Shown: positions 8,766 through 17,324 of the stretch, in pieces
Layout of the letters: each line of letters starts with the position of its first letter
Position numbering within the stretch: the stretch's first letter is position 1
Assembly (NCBI GenBank): GCA_035294005.1
Contig: DATGLT010000188.1
Coordinates: forward strand, 38,465-102,464
Source of the DNA: JANXQE01 sp035294005
Lineage (GTDB): Bacteria; Verrucomicrobiota; Verrucomicrobiia; Limisphaerales; UBA8199
DNA length: 64,000 nt
Direction: 5' to 3'
Notes under the pieces: generated by a model
Database searches by the model: none
Seen by the model: the letters and a program-made list of their open reading frames with translations, nothing else
What the model was told of the DNA's origin: nothing
Translations under genes and position numbers: made by a program

Positions 8766-9890
8766 CTATGGCGAGCGGATTCGGTAAAACCGACGTGGAA
8801 AGTTCGTCCACTGCGGATCGCTGAAATAAATGAGGCCGTTAGTGAGAGTGCAGTTTTGCAGGGGCACCCACGACTGAGCCAAGACATCGGTGGAGGCCTC
8901 CACTACCAGCGGAATGTCTGCTGTGCCCCTGATATTGAATCCGAAGCGGCCCTGACGCACCCCAAAGCTGGCATCACTCGTCTGTGCCTGTGGGTTCCAG
9001 AGCACAGTGGGGTGACCGTCGAAGGTTGGCCCCCAGCCCGTTGTTCCTGGCAGGTAATAGACCGTCACGGCATTCGCTTCCGCTCCGATATAACCACTGG
9101 GCGCGTTACCGGCAAAGAAGACATTGCTCAAGCTGCTGCCCGCAAACGCATAGCCTCCGATGTTAGTGACGCTGCTGACGATCGTCACGTTGGTCAAGCT
9201 CGGGCAGTTACCGAACGAATCCGAATCCAGGCTCCGGACCCCGTTGCTCATCGTGATACTGGCCAGCCTGGAGCAGCTTTCGAACGCATGGGCCCCAACC
9301 CGGAGAACGTTCCCGGGAATCGTAATGTTAGTCAGACCCGTACAGAACCAGAACGCCGAGTCCCCGATATTTGTCAGGCCGTTGCCGAGGCTGACGCTAG
9401 TGAGATTTGAACAACGATAGAACACACCCACCCCTCCAATGGTGTACATTCCGTCCTTCAAATCCGTAACGCTGTTCGGGATCGTGATGTGCGTCAGGCC
9501 CTGGCACGAACTGAATGCTCCGTAGCCAATGCTTCTTACACCGTTACCGATGCTGACGTTGGTCAGAACAGCGCAAGACCCGAACGTTGATTGCCCGATG
9601 TTGGTCACGCTGTCGGGTATCGTCACGCTGGCCACTGCGGTTGAACCGGCGAACACCGCGTCGCCAAGGCTGGTGACAGGCAAGCCGATAATCGTGCTTG
9701 GAATGGCGACCACTCCTCCGGGCCCGCTGTAACCGGTAATGGTGATCGTGCCATTGGTGTTTGTGTAGCTGAAATCCTGGGCTTGGACTTCGGTCGCCGT
9801 CAGAAGCGTCAATAGCAGCGCCGACGCTCCTCCAACACACCAGGACCTAACCCGGCGAGTGGACCAATCTACTTTCCACATGGTCATCAT
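8766..9890 (-). CDS. Secreted leucine-rich-repeat protein (BspA/TpLRR type)
   Basis: Three ATGs lie at the N-terminus (MMTM), followed by a basic segment and a signal peptide ending near VQAQ. The body is about eight BspA-like LRR_5 units of roughly 23 residues (for example VTSLGDAVFAGSTAVASVTIP, split by VTNIG and VRSIG turns), ending with a half repeat (SLSNVFFAGNAP). Such repeats form a curved solenoid for adhesion or carbohydrate/protein contact. The last 70 residues are different: a small beta domain with SWVPLQN, LTNGLIYFSD and the terminal FYRIRSP. The same pattern ends the NHL protein at 60353-61681. It is the last of three secreted-protein genes on this strand. Extracellular or cell-surface location is inferred. 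Confidence 0.85.
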   Translation of the reverse strand: MMTMWKVDWSTRRVRSWCVGGASALLLTLLTATEVQAQDFSYTNTNGTITITGYSGPGGVVAIPSTIIGLPVTSLGDAVFAGSTAVASVTIPDSVTNIGQSTFGSCAVLTNVSIGNGVRSIGYGAFSSCQGLTHITIPNSVTDLKDGMYTIGGVGVFYRCSNLTSVSLGNGLTNIGDSAFWFCTGLTNITIPGNVLRVGAHAFESCSRLASITMSNGVRSLDSDSFGNCPSLTNVTIVSSVTNIGGYAFAGSSLSNVFFAGNAPSGYIGAEANAVTVYYLPGTTGWGPTFDGHPTVLWNPQAQTSDASFGVRQGRFGFNIRGTADIPLVVEASTDVLAQSWVPLQNCTLTNGLIYFSDPQWTNFPRRFYRIRSP

Positions 9891-9926
9891 ATAGTATTAC
9901 ATTCGGGAAATTATTAAGCATCAGGT

Positions 9927-10409
9927 TCATCTGGGCACCTGATTAGGACCGAGTTGCAATACGCGTCCAGGTTTACCAGCAAAGTCCAGTAACGCCGTGA
10001 ACGATTCGATGGGTCCTCCCAAAAGCTGCAGTACGGGTTGGAGAGTAACAGCGTAATACCAGTTTGGGCCCGCTCCAAAACGGCTGATCTGAAAATCAGT
10101 GGCCACCCATTCTGAATCATTTGGTACGATCTTGCTCAACTCGAGCCGTGCCGCTCTCTCGGCAGCCGGTAGGGTTAATGGCAAGGTTGCGGAGGGTTCC
10201 CATTCGCGACTCACGGTGGGTTGTTCCAAAATGCTTACATAATCCTTGCCATTCAGATGCGAGGTTCGCCTGACTGGTTGATTTGCGGATCCGAACCCTG
10301 CGTAACCTGGTCTGTTGGCGGCGGGCAGAAGCGTCGGCGGCAGAGTTTGAGCGAAAACGACCGCAGCACTGAGACATAGTCCAAAGATAAACGATTGGTG
10401 TCTGCTCAT
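9927..10409 (-). CDS. Secreted protein of unknown function
   Basis: 160 residues starting MSRHQSFIFG, with a signal peptide cut near VVFAQ. The mature part is Pro-rich at first (TLPPTLLPAANRP) and then soluble. It includes a WVATDFQISRFGAGPNWYYAVTLQP stretch, typical of small periplasmic proteins that would pack an aromatic core, and ends LQLGPNQVPR. There are no cysteines, repeats or recognised motif. It lies between two larger secreted-protein genes (36 nt after it, about 59 nt before it) on the same strand, which suggests joint expression. Confidence 0.7.
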   Translation of the reverse strand: MSRHQSFIFGLCLSAAVVFAQTLPPTLLPAANRPGYAGFGSANQPVRRTSHLNGKDYVSILEQPTVSREWEPSATLPLTLPAAERAARLELSKIVPNDSEWVATDFQISRFGAGPNWYYAVTLQPVLQLLGGPIESFTALLDFAGKPGRVLQLGPNQVPR

Positions 10410-10468
10410 ATTGACTTCAGTTGAATTGGCGTGCTTAACGAAAACATTCAGTCATCGCGTGGTAGGCT

Positions 10469-11788
10469 TCAGGATTCGTTGGCCCGATTGAGGTTGGCTT
10501 TAGAGTCGTCCGACTTTTCCCCGTCTCGAATTACCGTGCGAATCGAGGTGGGGAGTTCCCAAAGCACGTAAGGAGAGCGGTCAATAATAAATCCTTCCGT
10601 ATCGAACGGCTTGATGCGAAAGGGGGACCGGGCGATGAATTTATTTAAGGTTTGTTTCGCCCGGATAATCCTCGGGTATCGGTCGGAGCCCAGACGCTTC
10701 CCCCAACTCAGAAGCTTTCCCTGTTTGGTCAACACGAGTGTATTTCCATAACCGGTTGCGAAGGCCCACGGATCCAACTCGAGAAAAACGCGCTCTGGTG
10801 CACCCACGAGTCGATCGGTATCCAAACCCAATTGACCATACAGGTTATGGCCGCAGCCGAAGAACCGGCCATCGGCTTTGCGAGCGAAGAATGAACCAGC
10901 GCCAGGAAACAACTCAGCCCAATTCCTCGCCTCCCCAACCTGGGTCAGTGGTTCGCCATTCGTAGGGATGCCTTCTTGTCGGACCACGGAACGCGCAGCG
11001 CGTCCGCCAATCCACATCGTGCCGTCAGCCTTTAGCGCCAATGCAAAAGAATCCCCCGCCGAAACAGAGATCCAATTTGTTCCTGGATCGATTCTGCAAG
11101 GAGGCGAACCCTTGAGAGCGCGTATGACAGTAAATTCCCTGTGCGATTCAAAATCCCCGCCTCCCCAGCCCCATAACGAGTGATCTCGCTTCAGCGCGTA
11201 GCTGCTAAGCACTCCGGCCGAGATTGCCTTCCAATCCTTTGCGGAACCGATCATTTTTGGGCTAGACGCGTTATTCGTGGTGCCGTCGCCCAACTGGCCG
11301 CAATCATTCTGTCCCCACGCCCAAAGTGAGCCATCGGTCTTTAACGCGAGGCAATGGCCGGCACCCACGCTGATTTGATCCCAATCTGTGTCGGGGCCTA
11401 TTTGGATTGGCGTAGCGACAAGGTCCGCACTCGGAGCGCGGGCAAGCTGTCCAGAGTAATTTCGACCCCAACCCCAAAGGGTGCGATCGGCCTTGAGGGC
11501 CAGCGCAAACATGAAGTCGGCAGCGACTGCTCGCCAATCGTGTTCCGAGCCGAAGCGTTCCGGCACGTCCGATACTTCCATAGGGCCCAAAAAGCCAGGA
11601 TTGAGACTTCGGTGATTTCCGCCCCAAAGCCAGAGCGAGCCATCCGGTGCAAGTAGAATTGCCCCGTCGCTCGTGCTAACGAGCTGAGGAGTTACGATTG
11701 ATTCCCGGAGTCGGATATCGGACTGACCGTCCACGGCACAAATGCTCGCTACAAACAAAACGGCGAAAATGTAGGATGGGTTTTGCAA
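10469..11788 (-). CDS. Secreted RCC1-repeat (alpha-tubulin-suppressor-like) protein
   Basis: 439 residues from a TTG at 11788 (no in-frame ATG nearby), with a signal peptide ending in ICAVDGQ. It carries five to six RCC1 units, each with the hallmark W-x-W-G and G-x-ALK(T/A)DG motifs: DGSLWLWGGN, DRTLWGWGRNYSGQL, GHCLALKTDGSLWAWGQNDCGQLGDGTTN, DHSLWGWGGGD, FALALKADGTMWIGG and QGKLLSWGKR. These build a seven-bladed propeller. The C-terminal 75 residues are unrelated and charged (GEKSDDSKANLNRANES). Codon use is less GC-rich than in neighbouring core genes, which may hint at transfer or a younger family. Function is unknown; RCC1-like propellers in bacteria are usually extracellular or effector proteins. 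Confidence 0.85.
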   Translation of the reverse strand: MQNPSYIFAVLFVASICAVDGQSDIRLRESIVTPQLVSTSDGAILLAPDGSLWLWGGNHRSLNPGFLGPMEVSDVPERFGSEHDWRAVAADFMFALALKADRTLWGWGRNYSGQLARAPSADLVATPIQIGPDTDWDQISVGAGHCLALKTDGSLWAWGQNDCGQLGDGTTNNASSPKMIGSAKDWKAISAGVLSSYALKRDHSLWGWGGGDFESHREFTVIRALKGSPPCRIDPGTNWISVSAGDSFALALKADGTMWIGGRAARSVVRQEGIPTNGEPLTQVGEARNWAELFPGAGSFFARKADGRFFGCGHNLYGQLGLDTDRLVGAPERVFLELDPWAFATGYGNTLVLTKQGKLLSWGKRLGSDRYPRIIRAKQTLNKFIARSPFRIKPFDTEGFIIDRSPYVLWELPTSIRTVIRDGEKSDDSKANLNRANES

Positions 11789-12114
11789 GTCTTTAAGAAT
11801 CCCAGGTGGTCAGCAGCGACTGACGTTCAGGGCGTCAGTGGCCCAACAATTGAGCGACTGCCGGCGGAGCTTGAAGCCTGAGTGTGACCGATCTCCGAAC
11901 ACGCGCCCTGGAACGAGCGGGGCGGATGAGGTGCTTATGGTTGAGCAAAGGGAGGCTGGTTCGTTTACCAATTGTCGGATTATGTTAACCCCTTTTTGTC
12001 GTAAGCTGTTCAGTGCCAGTCTCACTGATTTAGAACCTACCATTTTTGGTTAGGTGATCCAATCACCAATTTGCCTTGTCTTTGCTCTTTCGACAGGGCA
12101 GCGCTGTTACGGCT
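11789..12114. other. 326-bp intergenic stretch with two short inverted repeats
   Basis: I found no convincing gene. Two short perfect palindromes are present: ACTGACG/CGTCAGT at 11819-11839 (7-nt spacer, about 30-50 nt upstream of the RCC1 start codon) and GGTGAT/ATCACC at 12053-12067 (3-nt spacer). Overlapping frames on both strands of up to 77 codons lack ribosome sites and any recognisable protein pattern. The first palindrome could be an operator or mRNA leader hairpin for the RCC1 gene. Confidence 0.4.
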
Positions 12115-12942
12115 CTATGTCGGCAACTTCAACGCGGAGCCCGGGACAACCTTTGCCTCTTCACCGGCTTGCTCCTTGCGCGCGATGCGCTGGACGATTC
12201 GTGAAGCAGCAACCAACCCGAAAGTTCCTGTGACAAAGCTGGCCGTGCCGAAACCGCTGCTGCAATCCAAGCGCAGGTCGGACGCCTCGGCGCGATTGCC
12301 TGTGACACACCCGGTCCTAGTTGGGAACACCGGCGGTTCGGTGGAGACGACGCATTCGACGCCGAATGCGCGATCGCCTCGGGGAAAGCCATAATCCCGC
12401 CGTAATTTCCTGCGCACCTGTTGCAGCAATCGGTCTCCGCTGGAGAACGCCAGGTCGGTGACCTCGATGGCGGTCGGGTCCTGGCGTCCGCCGGCCCCGC
12501 CCGCAACGACCACCGGCACGCCGCGCTCTCTGCACGAGGCAATCAGAAGACACTTCAGTGATAGACTGTCTATCGCGTCCACAACGCCGTCGAAGTGTAC
12601 TTTGAGAATCTCACTGGCATTGGACTTCAGGAATAAAGAGTGCAGCGGGTGCAAAACACAGTCCGGGTTGATGGCCAGAACCCGGCGCGCCAGCACCTCG
12701 ACCTTGGGTTTGCCCAACTCACCCTCCAACGCATGGATTTGTCGATTGGCGTTGCTGATGCAAACGTCGTCGAGGTCCACGAGCGTCAGTTGGCCGACGC
12801 CGGACCTGGCCAGGGATTCAACGGCCCAGGAGCCGACGCCTCCCAGTCCGACAACACAAACATGCGCGCTTCGAAGTGCTTCCAGGCCGGAACTGCCAAA
12901 CAACCGGGCCAAACCACCGAATCGCCTCAAATACGGGTCCAT
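12115..12942 (-). CDS. tcdA: tRNA threonylcarbamoyladenosine dehydratase
   Basis: 275 residues of the ThiF/MoeB/E1-like superfamily, in the TcdA (CsdL/YgdL) branch that makes cyclic t6A at position 37 of ANN-decoding tRNAs using ATP. Diagnostic features are the N-terminal RFGGLARLFGSSGLEAL, the Rossmann loop VVGLGGVGSWAVESLARSGVG (residues 29-49), LVDLDDVCISNANRQIHAL with the arginine of the adenylation site, and the FDGVVDAIDSLSLK segment. The C-terminal half has KLRRDYGFPRGDRAFGVECVVSTEPP and the family's FGTASFVTGTFGLVAASRIV helix. Length is normal. It stands alone and is divergent from the ABC exporter genes. Assignment is strong from the ordered motifs. Confidence 0.9.
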   Translation of the reverse strand: MDPYLRRFGGLARLFGSSGLEALRSAHVCVVGLGGVGSWAVESLARSGVGQLTLVDLDDVCISNANRQIHALEGELGKPKVEVLARRVLAINPDCVLHPLHSLFLKSNASEILKVHFDGVVDAIDSLSLKCLLIASCRERGVPVVVAGGAGGRQDPTAIEVTDLAFSSGDRLLQQVRRKLRRDYGFPRGDRAFGVECVVSTEPPVFPTRTGCVTGNRAEASDLRLDCSSGFGTASFVTGTFGLVAASRIVQRIARKEQAGEEAKVVPGSALKLPT

Positions 12943-13106
12943 AGCCCTAGTTTAATATCAATTTCGGCCGCCAGAGACAACGCTGTTGTGAACAGAACCA
13001 TTGAAGACTGAGCACACGCAACCGGAAGCATCCGGAGCCATGGAACCTGATCTGCCGCTGAGATTTGGGCGTTGCGACTCGAATTACGCAGCCTGAAATT
13101 GAAGGG

Positions 13107-13357
13107 CTGCCCACTCCTAGTTTCGGGCAGTGCAGGGTATTCGGCGGTCTTCTCCTTCCTTGTCCCCAGAACTGGTGACTGGTTGGGGACAGGGGCTGTG
13201 ATAAGGTGATGGCGTGTTAACGATGCACAAACGCAGTAGTCAGACCGTGTGTGGCTGACGGGCGCGTGTCTGCGGCGCCGCATCGGAACAAAAGCGATTT
13301 AGTGTTCTCTTTGTAGAGTGTGTCAAAAAGGCCGGGTTTAAAACCCCGGCTTTTTTG
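13107..13357 (+). ncRNA. Candidate structured RNA ending in an intrinsic terminator
   Basis: The 608-bp gap between tcdA and the ABC exporter holds a dense series of perfect complementary arms. They are CTGCCC/GGGCAG (13107-13112 with 13125-13130), GTCCCCA/TGGGGAC (13162-13168 with 13184-13190), and a nested trio: CGATGC/GCATCG (13221-13226 with 13280-13285) enclosing CGCAG/CTGCG (13232-13236 with 13270-13274) enclosing GTCAG/CTGAC (13239-13243 with 13255-13259). About 45 nt later comes a GC hairpin with a T-run (13331-13356). The order fits a free-standing small RNA or a leader read in the plus direction. No clear promoter and no known family (not tmRNA, RNase P, SRP or 6S by visible signatures). 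The strand is inferred from the terminator. Confidence 0.4.
13331..13356 (+). terminator. Rho-independent terminator
   Basis: Stem GCCGGG/CCCGGC (13331-13336 with 13345-13350) with an 8-nt loop, followed by TTTTTTG. It is preceded by AAAAAG, so it may also work weakly on the other strand. It lies about 195 nt before the ABC ATPase start and closes the structured stretch upstream. Confidence 0.75.
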
Positions 13358-13550
13358 TTGTACTATTTTGTTGTGCTCGCTGGGTTTGCCGAAGAAACCT
13401 GCGTTCCGTGATCCTCGCCCCCGGCATTGCGGTTTCCCGGTTGCTTTACTGATTAGGGGAGCGCTGATACAGTCCCGGGATGAATTGGTCAGCGGCCCGT
13501 TTTGCGTTTAACACAGCGCACTGGATGTCGGACCTCTGCCAGGTGGGTCC

Positions 13551-14282
13551 ATGATCGAAGTCACCTCTCTGACAAAACTCTACGGCGACTTCGTTGCCGT
13601 AGATGACCTGTCGTTTGGAGTCGGCGCCGGCCAGGTAATGGGATTAGTCGGCCCGAATGGAGCCGGAAAAACAACAACCTTGAGGTGTCTTTCAGGGATT
13701 ATTCCCCCGACGCGCGGGGCTGTGCGCGTTTGCGGCCATGACCTGGCCAGCGACCCCATCCCTGCCAAGCGGAACCTTGCGTTGTTCACCGATGAGCCAC
13801 GCCTGTTCGATTACCTGACCGTGGAACAGCACCTTGCCTTTACGGCTCGGATTTACCAGGTGGGCGACTACAAATCCAAGGCGGACCAGCTTTTGGAAGA
13901 ACTCGAACTTGCCGCCAAAAGGAAGTCTTTGCCCGGGGAACTTTCCCGGGGAATGAAACAGAAATTAGTCATCGCTTGCGGGCTGCTGCACGATCCCAAG
14001 GTGATCTACTTTGACGAACCGCTCACCGGCCTGGACCCGTATGGGATCAGGCGGATGAAGGACTCAATTCTAAAACGATCGCGGGATGGGGCGACGATTA
14101 TCATCAGCTCGCACCTGCTGCACCTCGTGCAGGAGATTTGTTCGCACATCCTTATCCTGAAGAACGGCCGCAAGGTCAGTTTTGGCACCATGCAGGAAAT
14201 CTCGAGGCAGTATTCCGATGAACCGGGAGAAGCCAACCTCGAGGCGGTGTTTTTCAAAGCGACCGGCGAGGAAGGCCGCTGA
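13551..14282 (+). CDS. ABC exporter ATP-binding protein
   Basis: 243 residues, the typical size of a stand-alone ABC-2-type ATPase. Walker A GPNGAGKTTTL lies near residue 34, a signature variant LSRGMKQKL near 138, Walker B VIYFDEPLTGLDP near 158 and the switch histidine in ISSHLLHLVQE. LFTDEPRLFDYLTVEQHL is the usual drug/lipid-exporter Q-loop region. The stop lies 3 nt before the permease ATG, so the two form one transcription and translation unit that pumps an unknown substrate across the inner membrane. ATG 13551 is preceded by GGTGGGTCC. Confidence 0.92.
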   Translation: MIEVTSLTKLYGDFVAVDDLSFGVGAGQVMGLVGPNGAGKTTTLRCLSGIIPPTRGAVRVCGHDLASDPIPAKRNLALFTDEPRLFDYLTVEQHLAFTARIYQVGDYKSKADQLLEELELAAKRKSLPGELSRGMKQKLVIACGLLHDPKVIYFDEPLTGLDPYGIRRMKDSILKRSRDGATIIISSHLLHLVQEICSHILILKNGRKVSFGTMQEISRQYSDEPGEANLEAVFFKATGEEGR

Positions 14283-14285
14283 GGT

Positions 14286-16040
14286 ATGGTCGGGGCCCTT
14301 TTTTACCTGCAGTACCACTCGATAGCCAACCGGCTTTTGATGAGGCTGCGCCGGCTGCGACAACCCAAGTACCTCTTGGGTGGAATTGTGGGGGCTCTTT
14401 ACTTCTATTTTTATTTTTTCCGGTACCTCTTCGGATTTTCAGGAGGCCGCCGATCGGGGATGGCCATGATGTCGCCATCGGGGACTCATCTGGCCCTGTA
14501 CGAGTCGATCGGGGCGGCCATATTTCTGATTGCGATCCTGTTGGCGTGGCTTCTTCCCCATGAACGCGCCGCGCTGGCTTTTTCAGAAGCCGAAGTGGCG
14601 TTCCTTTTCCCGGCGCCCATCACACGGCGCGGGCTGATTCATTTCAAGCTGCTTCGTTCCCAGGGCGCCATCCTGTTTACCACGTTTTTTCTCATGCTGG
14701 TGACGAATCGCTTTGGTGGAAAGTTTTGGATCCACGCTGCCGGTTGGTGGGTAATCTTGTGCACGCTCAACTTGCACTTGCTGGGCTGCTCGTTTGCCCG
14801 GACCAGGCTCATGGACCGCGGAATAACCCCCTGGAAACGGCGGTTCGTCGTTCTTGGCCTGATCGGTGCCTGTGCCGCCGCAATTGGCATTTGGGCCCGC
14901 AAAAGCCTGCCCGCACCGAACCTGGACCAGATGTCGAACTTCGACGCCGTGCAGAACTACGTCCAGGGCGTCCTGACTTCCGGTCCTTTGCCATACTTGT
15001 TGTATCCGTTCCGGCTGGTGATTCGTCCGTACCTGGCTCCGAATGTTCATGCATTTGTGTTCGCGTTGCCCGCGGCCCTCCTGATCACATTCCTGCACTA
15101 CCTGTGGGTGGTCCGCGCCGATGTGGCCTTTGAAGAAGCGTCGGTTGAAGCTTCCCGAAAGACAGCCCAGAAAGTGGCCGCCGTTCGAAGCGGGAATCTC
15201 CGGTCTGCAAACGTCCGGATGAAAGGCCGGCGCGCCCCGTTCGCGCTCGGGACGACAGGGCCTACGGCTCCAGCGTTTCTCTGGAAGAACCTCATCAGCG
15301 CGGGGCAGGTTTTTACTCCGCGGCTGTGGATCCTGTTTGCGGCAACCGCGACAGCGGTGTGCAGTTTTCTGGCCCAGTTTTCGCAACACTCAGCCATCGT
15401 CTCGGCGCTGGGCATCAGCGCGGCAATGCTGGTGGTGTGGTCGATGTTTATCGGACCCCAGCTTTTGCGGCAGGATTTGCGCCAGGACCTCGCGCTTGCC
15501 GACCTGCTCAAAACCTACCCGGTGCCCGGGTGGGAACTGGTTTTTGGGGAGTTGCTGGGGCCAGCAGCCATACTGACCGCGTTGCAATGGCTGTTGCTCT
15601 TGATCTCGGGAGCACTTCTTTTGACCTCGCCCCCGTCCTATTTGCCTGCAACCACGACGCTGGCCATCGGCGCCAGCGCTGCGTTGGTTGTTCCCGTGCT
15701 GAACGTCATTATCCTCCAAATACCCAATGCCGCGGTGCTGCTTTTTCCCGCCTGGTTCCAGGTCGGCAAAGACCGCGCGCAGGGCATTGAAGTCACCGGC
15801 CAGCGCATCATTGCAATCTTCGTTCAACTGCTGGCCTTCATTGTGGCTTTGATTCCAGCCGCTATCGTTTCCGGAGGGGTTTTTTACGTCGTTTGGAACC
15901 TCCTGGATCGCGACCTGGCCATCTTTTTGGCTTCCACCGCCGCAGCCATTATCCTGGCTGCCGAGGCCGCCTCCGGCGTTGTGTTCCTCGGCCGATTGTT
16001 CGAACAATTTGACCTCTCCGCTGAACTGCCCTTAAGCTGA
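14286..16040 (+). CDS. Putative ABC exporter permease (ABC_export family)
   Basis: 584 residues with about 12 hydrophobic segments arranged in two groups separated by a hydrophilic, basic middle (around residues 285-320, including a VRSGNLRSANVRMKGRR stretch). The N-terminal region with LRRLRQPKYLLGGIVGALYFYFYFFRYLF is characteristic of the 'putative ABC exporter' family, where the motif RxPKYLLG(G/T)I precedes the first helix. The gene follows its ATPase by 3 nt. Substrate is unknown; such pairs in Verrucomicrobia/Planctomycetes are generic exporters. No peptidase or periplasmic adaptor is adjacent. Confidence 0.87.
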   Translation: MVGALFYLQYHSIANRLLMRLRRLRQPKYLLGGIVGALYFYFYFFRYLFGFSGGRRSGMAMMSPSGTHLALYESIGAAIFLIAILLAWLLPHERAALAFSEAEVAFLFPAPITRRGLIHFKLLRSQGAILFTTFFLMLVTNRFGGKFWIHAAGWWVILCTLNLHLLGCSFARTRLMDRGITPWKRRFVVLGLIGACAAAIGIWARKSLPAPNLDQMSNFDAVQNYVQGVLTSGPLPYLLYPFRLVIRPYLAPNVHAFVFALPAALLITFLHYLWVVRADVAFEEASVEASRKTAQKVAAVRSGNLRSANVRMKGRRAPFALGTTGPTAPAFLWKNLISAGQVFTPRLWILFAATATAVCSFLAQFSQHSAIVSALGISAAMLVVWSMFIGPQLLRQDLRQDLALADLLKTYPVPGWELVFGELLGPAAILTALQWLLLLISGALLLTSPPSYLPATTTLAIGASAALVVPVLNVIILQIPNAAVLLFPAWFQVGKDRAQGIEVTGQRIIAIFVQLLAFIVALIPAAIVSGGVFYVVWNLLDRDLAIFLASTAAAIILAAEAASGVVFLGRLFEQFDLSAELPLS

Positions 16041-16154
16041 CCGGCGTTCCGGGAAAATGCCGTTCGGATTCCGCGCGTGATTGTTACCGGCTCAATTTGC
16101 AAACGCCGCGCCACCCGCACGAGCCGTCTCTGCACCACTCAGACAACCTAAACT

Positions 16155-17324
16155 ATGAAAAAGACACTCCGCTCCGTTCTGATCCTCTGTTCGACCGCTT
16201 TGCTGCTTTCCTTTTCGCAGGCCGCCGACTCCCCGTTCAGCGGCCTCGATATGAACCTCGGAAATTTGAGCCGTCTTTCGAAAGCCAAAACAAGGTCGAT
16301 CGGTCCCGAAAATCTTACGGGCGAGAAAGGAAAAGCCGGAATGTCGACCGACGGCGCGGCTAAGGGAGCTGCGCGCGACCTGGGGCAGGGCTGGAAGGTG
16401 TCGCCCTTTGTGCGGGTGCCCGCAAAATCGACGTTTACTCTGGCCGAGATTACCGGCCCGGGCGCGATACAACAAATCTGGATGACTCCTGCGCCCCTGG
16501 ATAAAACCCGTTGGGACATCCTGCGCTTCTACTGGGATGACGAGACTGAGCCCTCGATTGAGTGCCCGCTCGGCGATTTCTTCGCATGCGGATGGGGGCG
16601 TTATTGCCAAATCAGCTCGTTGCCGGTTTGCGTGAACCCGGGCAGCGCCTTCAATTCCTACTGGCAAATGCCGTTCCGTAAAAAGGCCAAAATCACGATC
16701 GAGAACCTCGATGACAACGCGATGACCATTTATTACCAAATCAACTACACGCTGACGGATGTACCGGAGGACGCGGCTTATTTTCATGCCCAGTTCCGCC
16801 GCGAGAATCCGCTCAAATCCAAGGGACTGTACACCATCCTGGACGGAGTCGAGGGCGCGGGCCAATACGTCGGCACGTACCTGGCCTGGGGCACTCATAA
16901 CACCGGGTGGTGGGGCGAGGGCGAAATCAAATTCTACATGGATGGCGACAAAGAGTTCCCGACAATTTGCGGAACCGGGACGGAGGATTATTTCTGCGGT
17001 TCCTACGACTTCGAGATCCGCGGGGTGGACGGCAAAGGGCATTATGTTGAGTTCAGCACGCCGTATTCCGGGTTGCCGCAGGTGATTCGGCCCGACGGAT
17101 TGTATGATTCCCAGCAGCGTTTCGGTTTATACCGCTGGCACATCATGGACCCGATTCGATTCGAGCAGGATCTCAAAGTCACAATCCAGGCCTTAGGCTG
17201 GCAGTCCGGCGGCCGCTATCTCCAACTCCAGGACGACATCGCTTCCGTCGCGTTCTGGTACCAGAAGGAGCCGCATCGGAAATTCCCCAAGCTGCCGTCG
17301 CGCGATGAGCTCGAGCTGCATTAG
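16155..17324 (+). CDS. DUF2961 / GH172-type glycoside hydrolase, secreted
   Basis: 389 residues with an N-terminal signal peptide (MKKTLRSVLILCSTALLLSFSQA). The rest matches the DUF2961 fold: LARLSKAKTRS-like N-term (here LSRLSKAKTRS), LAEITGPGAIQQIWM, RFYWDDETEPSIECPLGDFFACGWG, PFRKKAKITIENL, the YLAWGTHNTGWWGEGEIKFYMDGD block and the GTGTEDYFCGSYDF block with conserved acids. The family includes GH172 enzymes that cleave alpha-D-fructofuranosyl or D-arabinofuranosyl bonds as oligomers; the acids in the last two blocks are the expected catalytic candidates. Length is typical. It faces, and overlaps by 4 nt at the stop codons, the PIG-L deacetylase gene. The exact substrate cannot be read from sequence. 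Confidence 0.88.
   Translation: MKKTLRSVLILCSTALLLSFSQAADSPFSGLDMNLGNLSRLSKAKTRSIGPENLTGEKGKAGMSTDGAAKGAARDLGQGWKVSPFVRVPAKSTFTLAEITGPGAIQQIWMTPAPLDKTRWDILRFYWDDETEPSIECPLGDFFACGWGRYCQISSLPVCVNPGSAFNSYWQMPFRKKAKITIENLDDNAMTIYYQINYTLTDVPEDAAYFHAQFRRENPLKSKGLYTILDGVEGAGQYVGTYLAWGTHNTGWWGEGEIKFYMDGDKEFPTICGTGTEDYFCGSYDFEIRGVDGKGHYVEFSTPYSGLPQVIRPDGLYDSQQRFGLYRWHIMDPIRFEQDLKVTIQALGWQSGGRYLQLQDDIASVAFWYQKEPHRKFPKLPSRDELELH

Noticed and set aside
11810..12053. Overlapping frames of 71-77 codons on both strands
   Set aside because: No ribosome site, signal peptide, domain pattern or transposase similarity that I can recognise.
13107..13357. tmRNA, RNase P, SRP or 6S RNA as identity of the structured region
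   Set aside because: None of the conserved sequence blocks of these RNAs (for example the RNase P GAGGAAAGUC block or the SRP apical loop) is visible.
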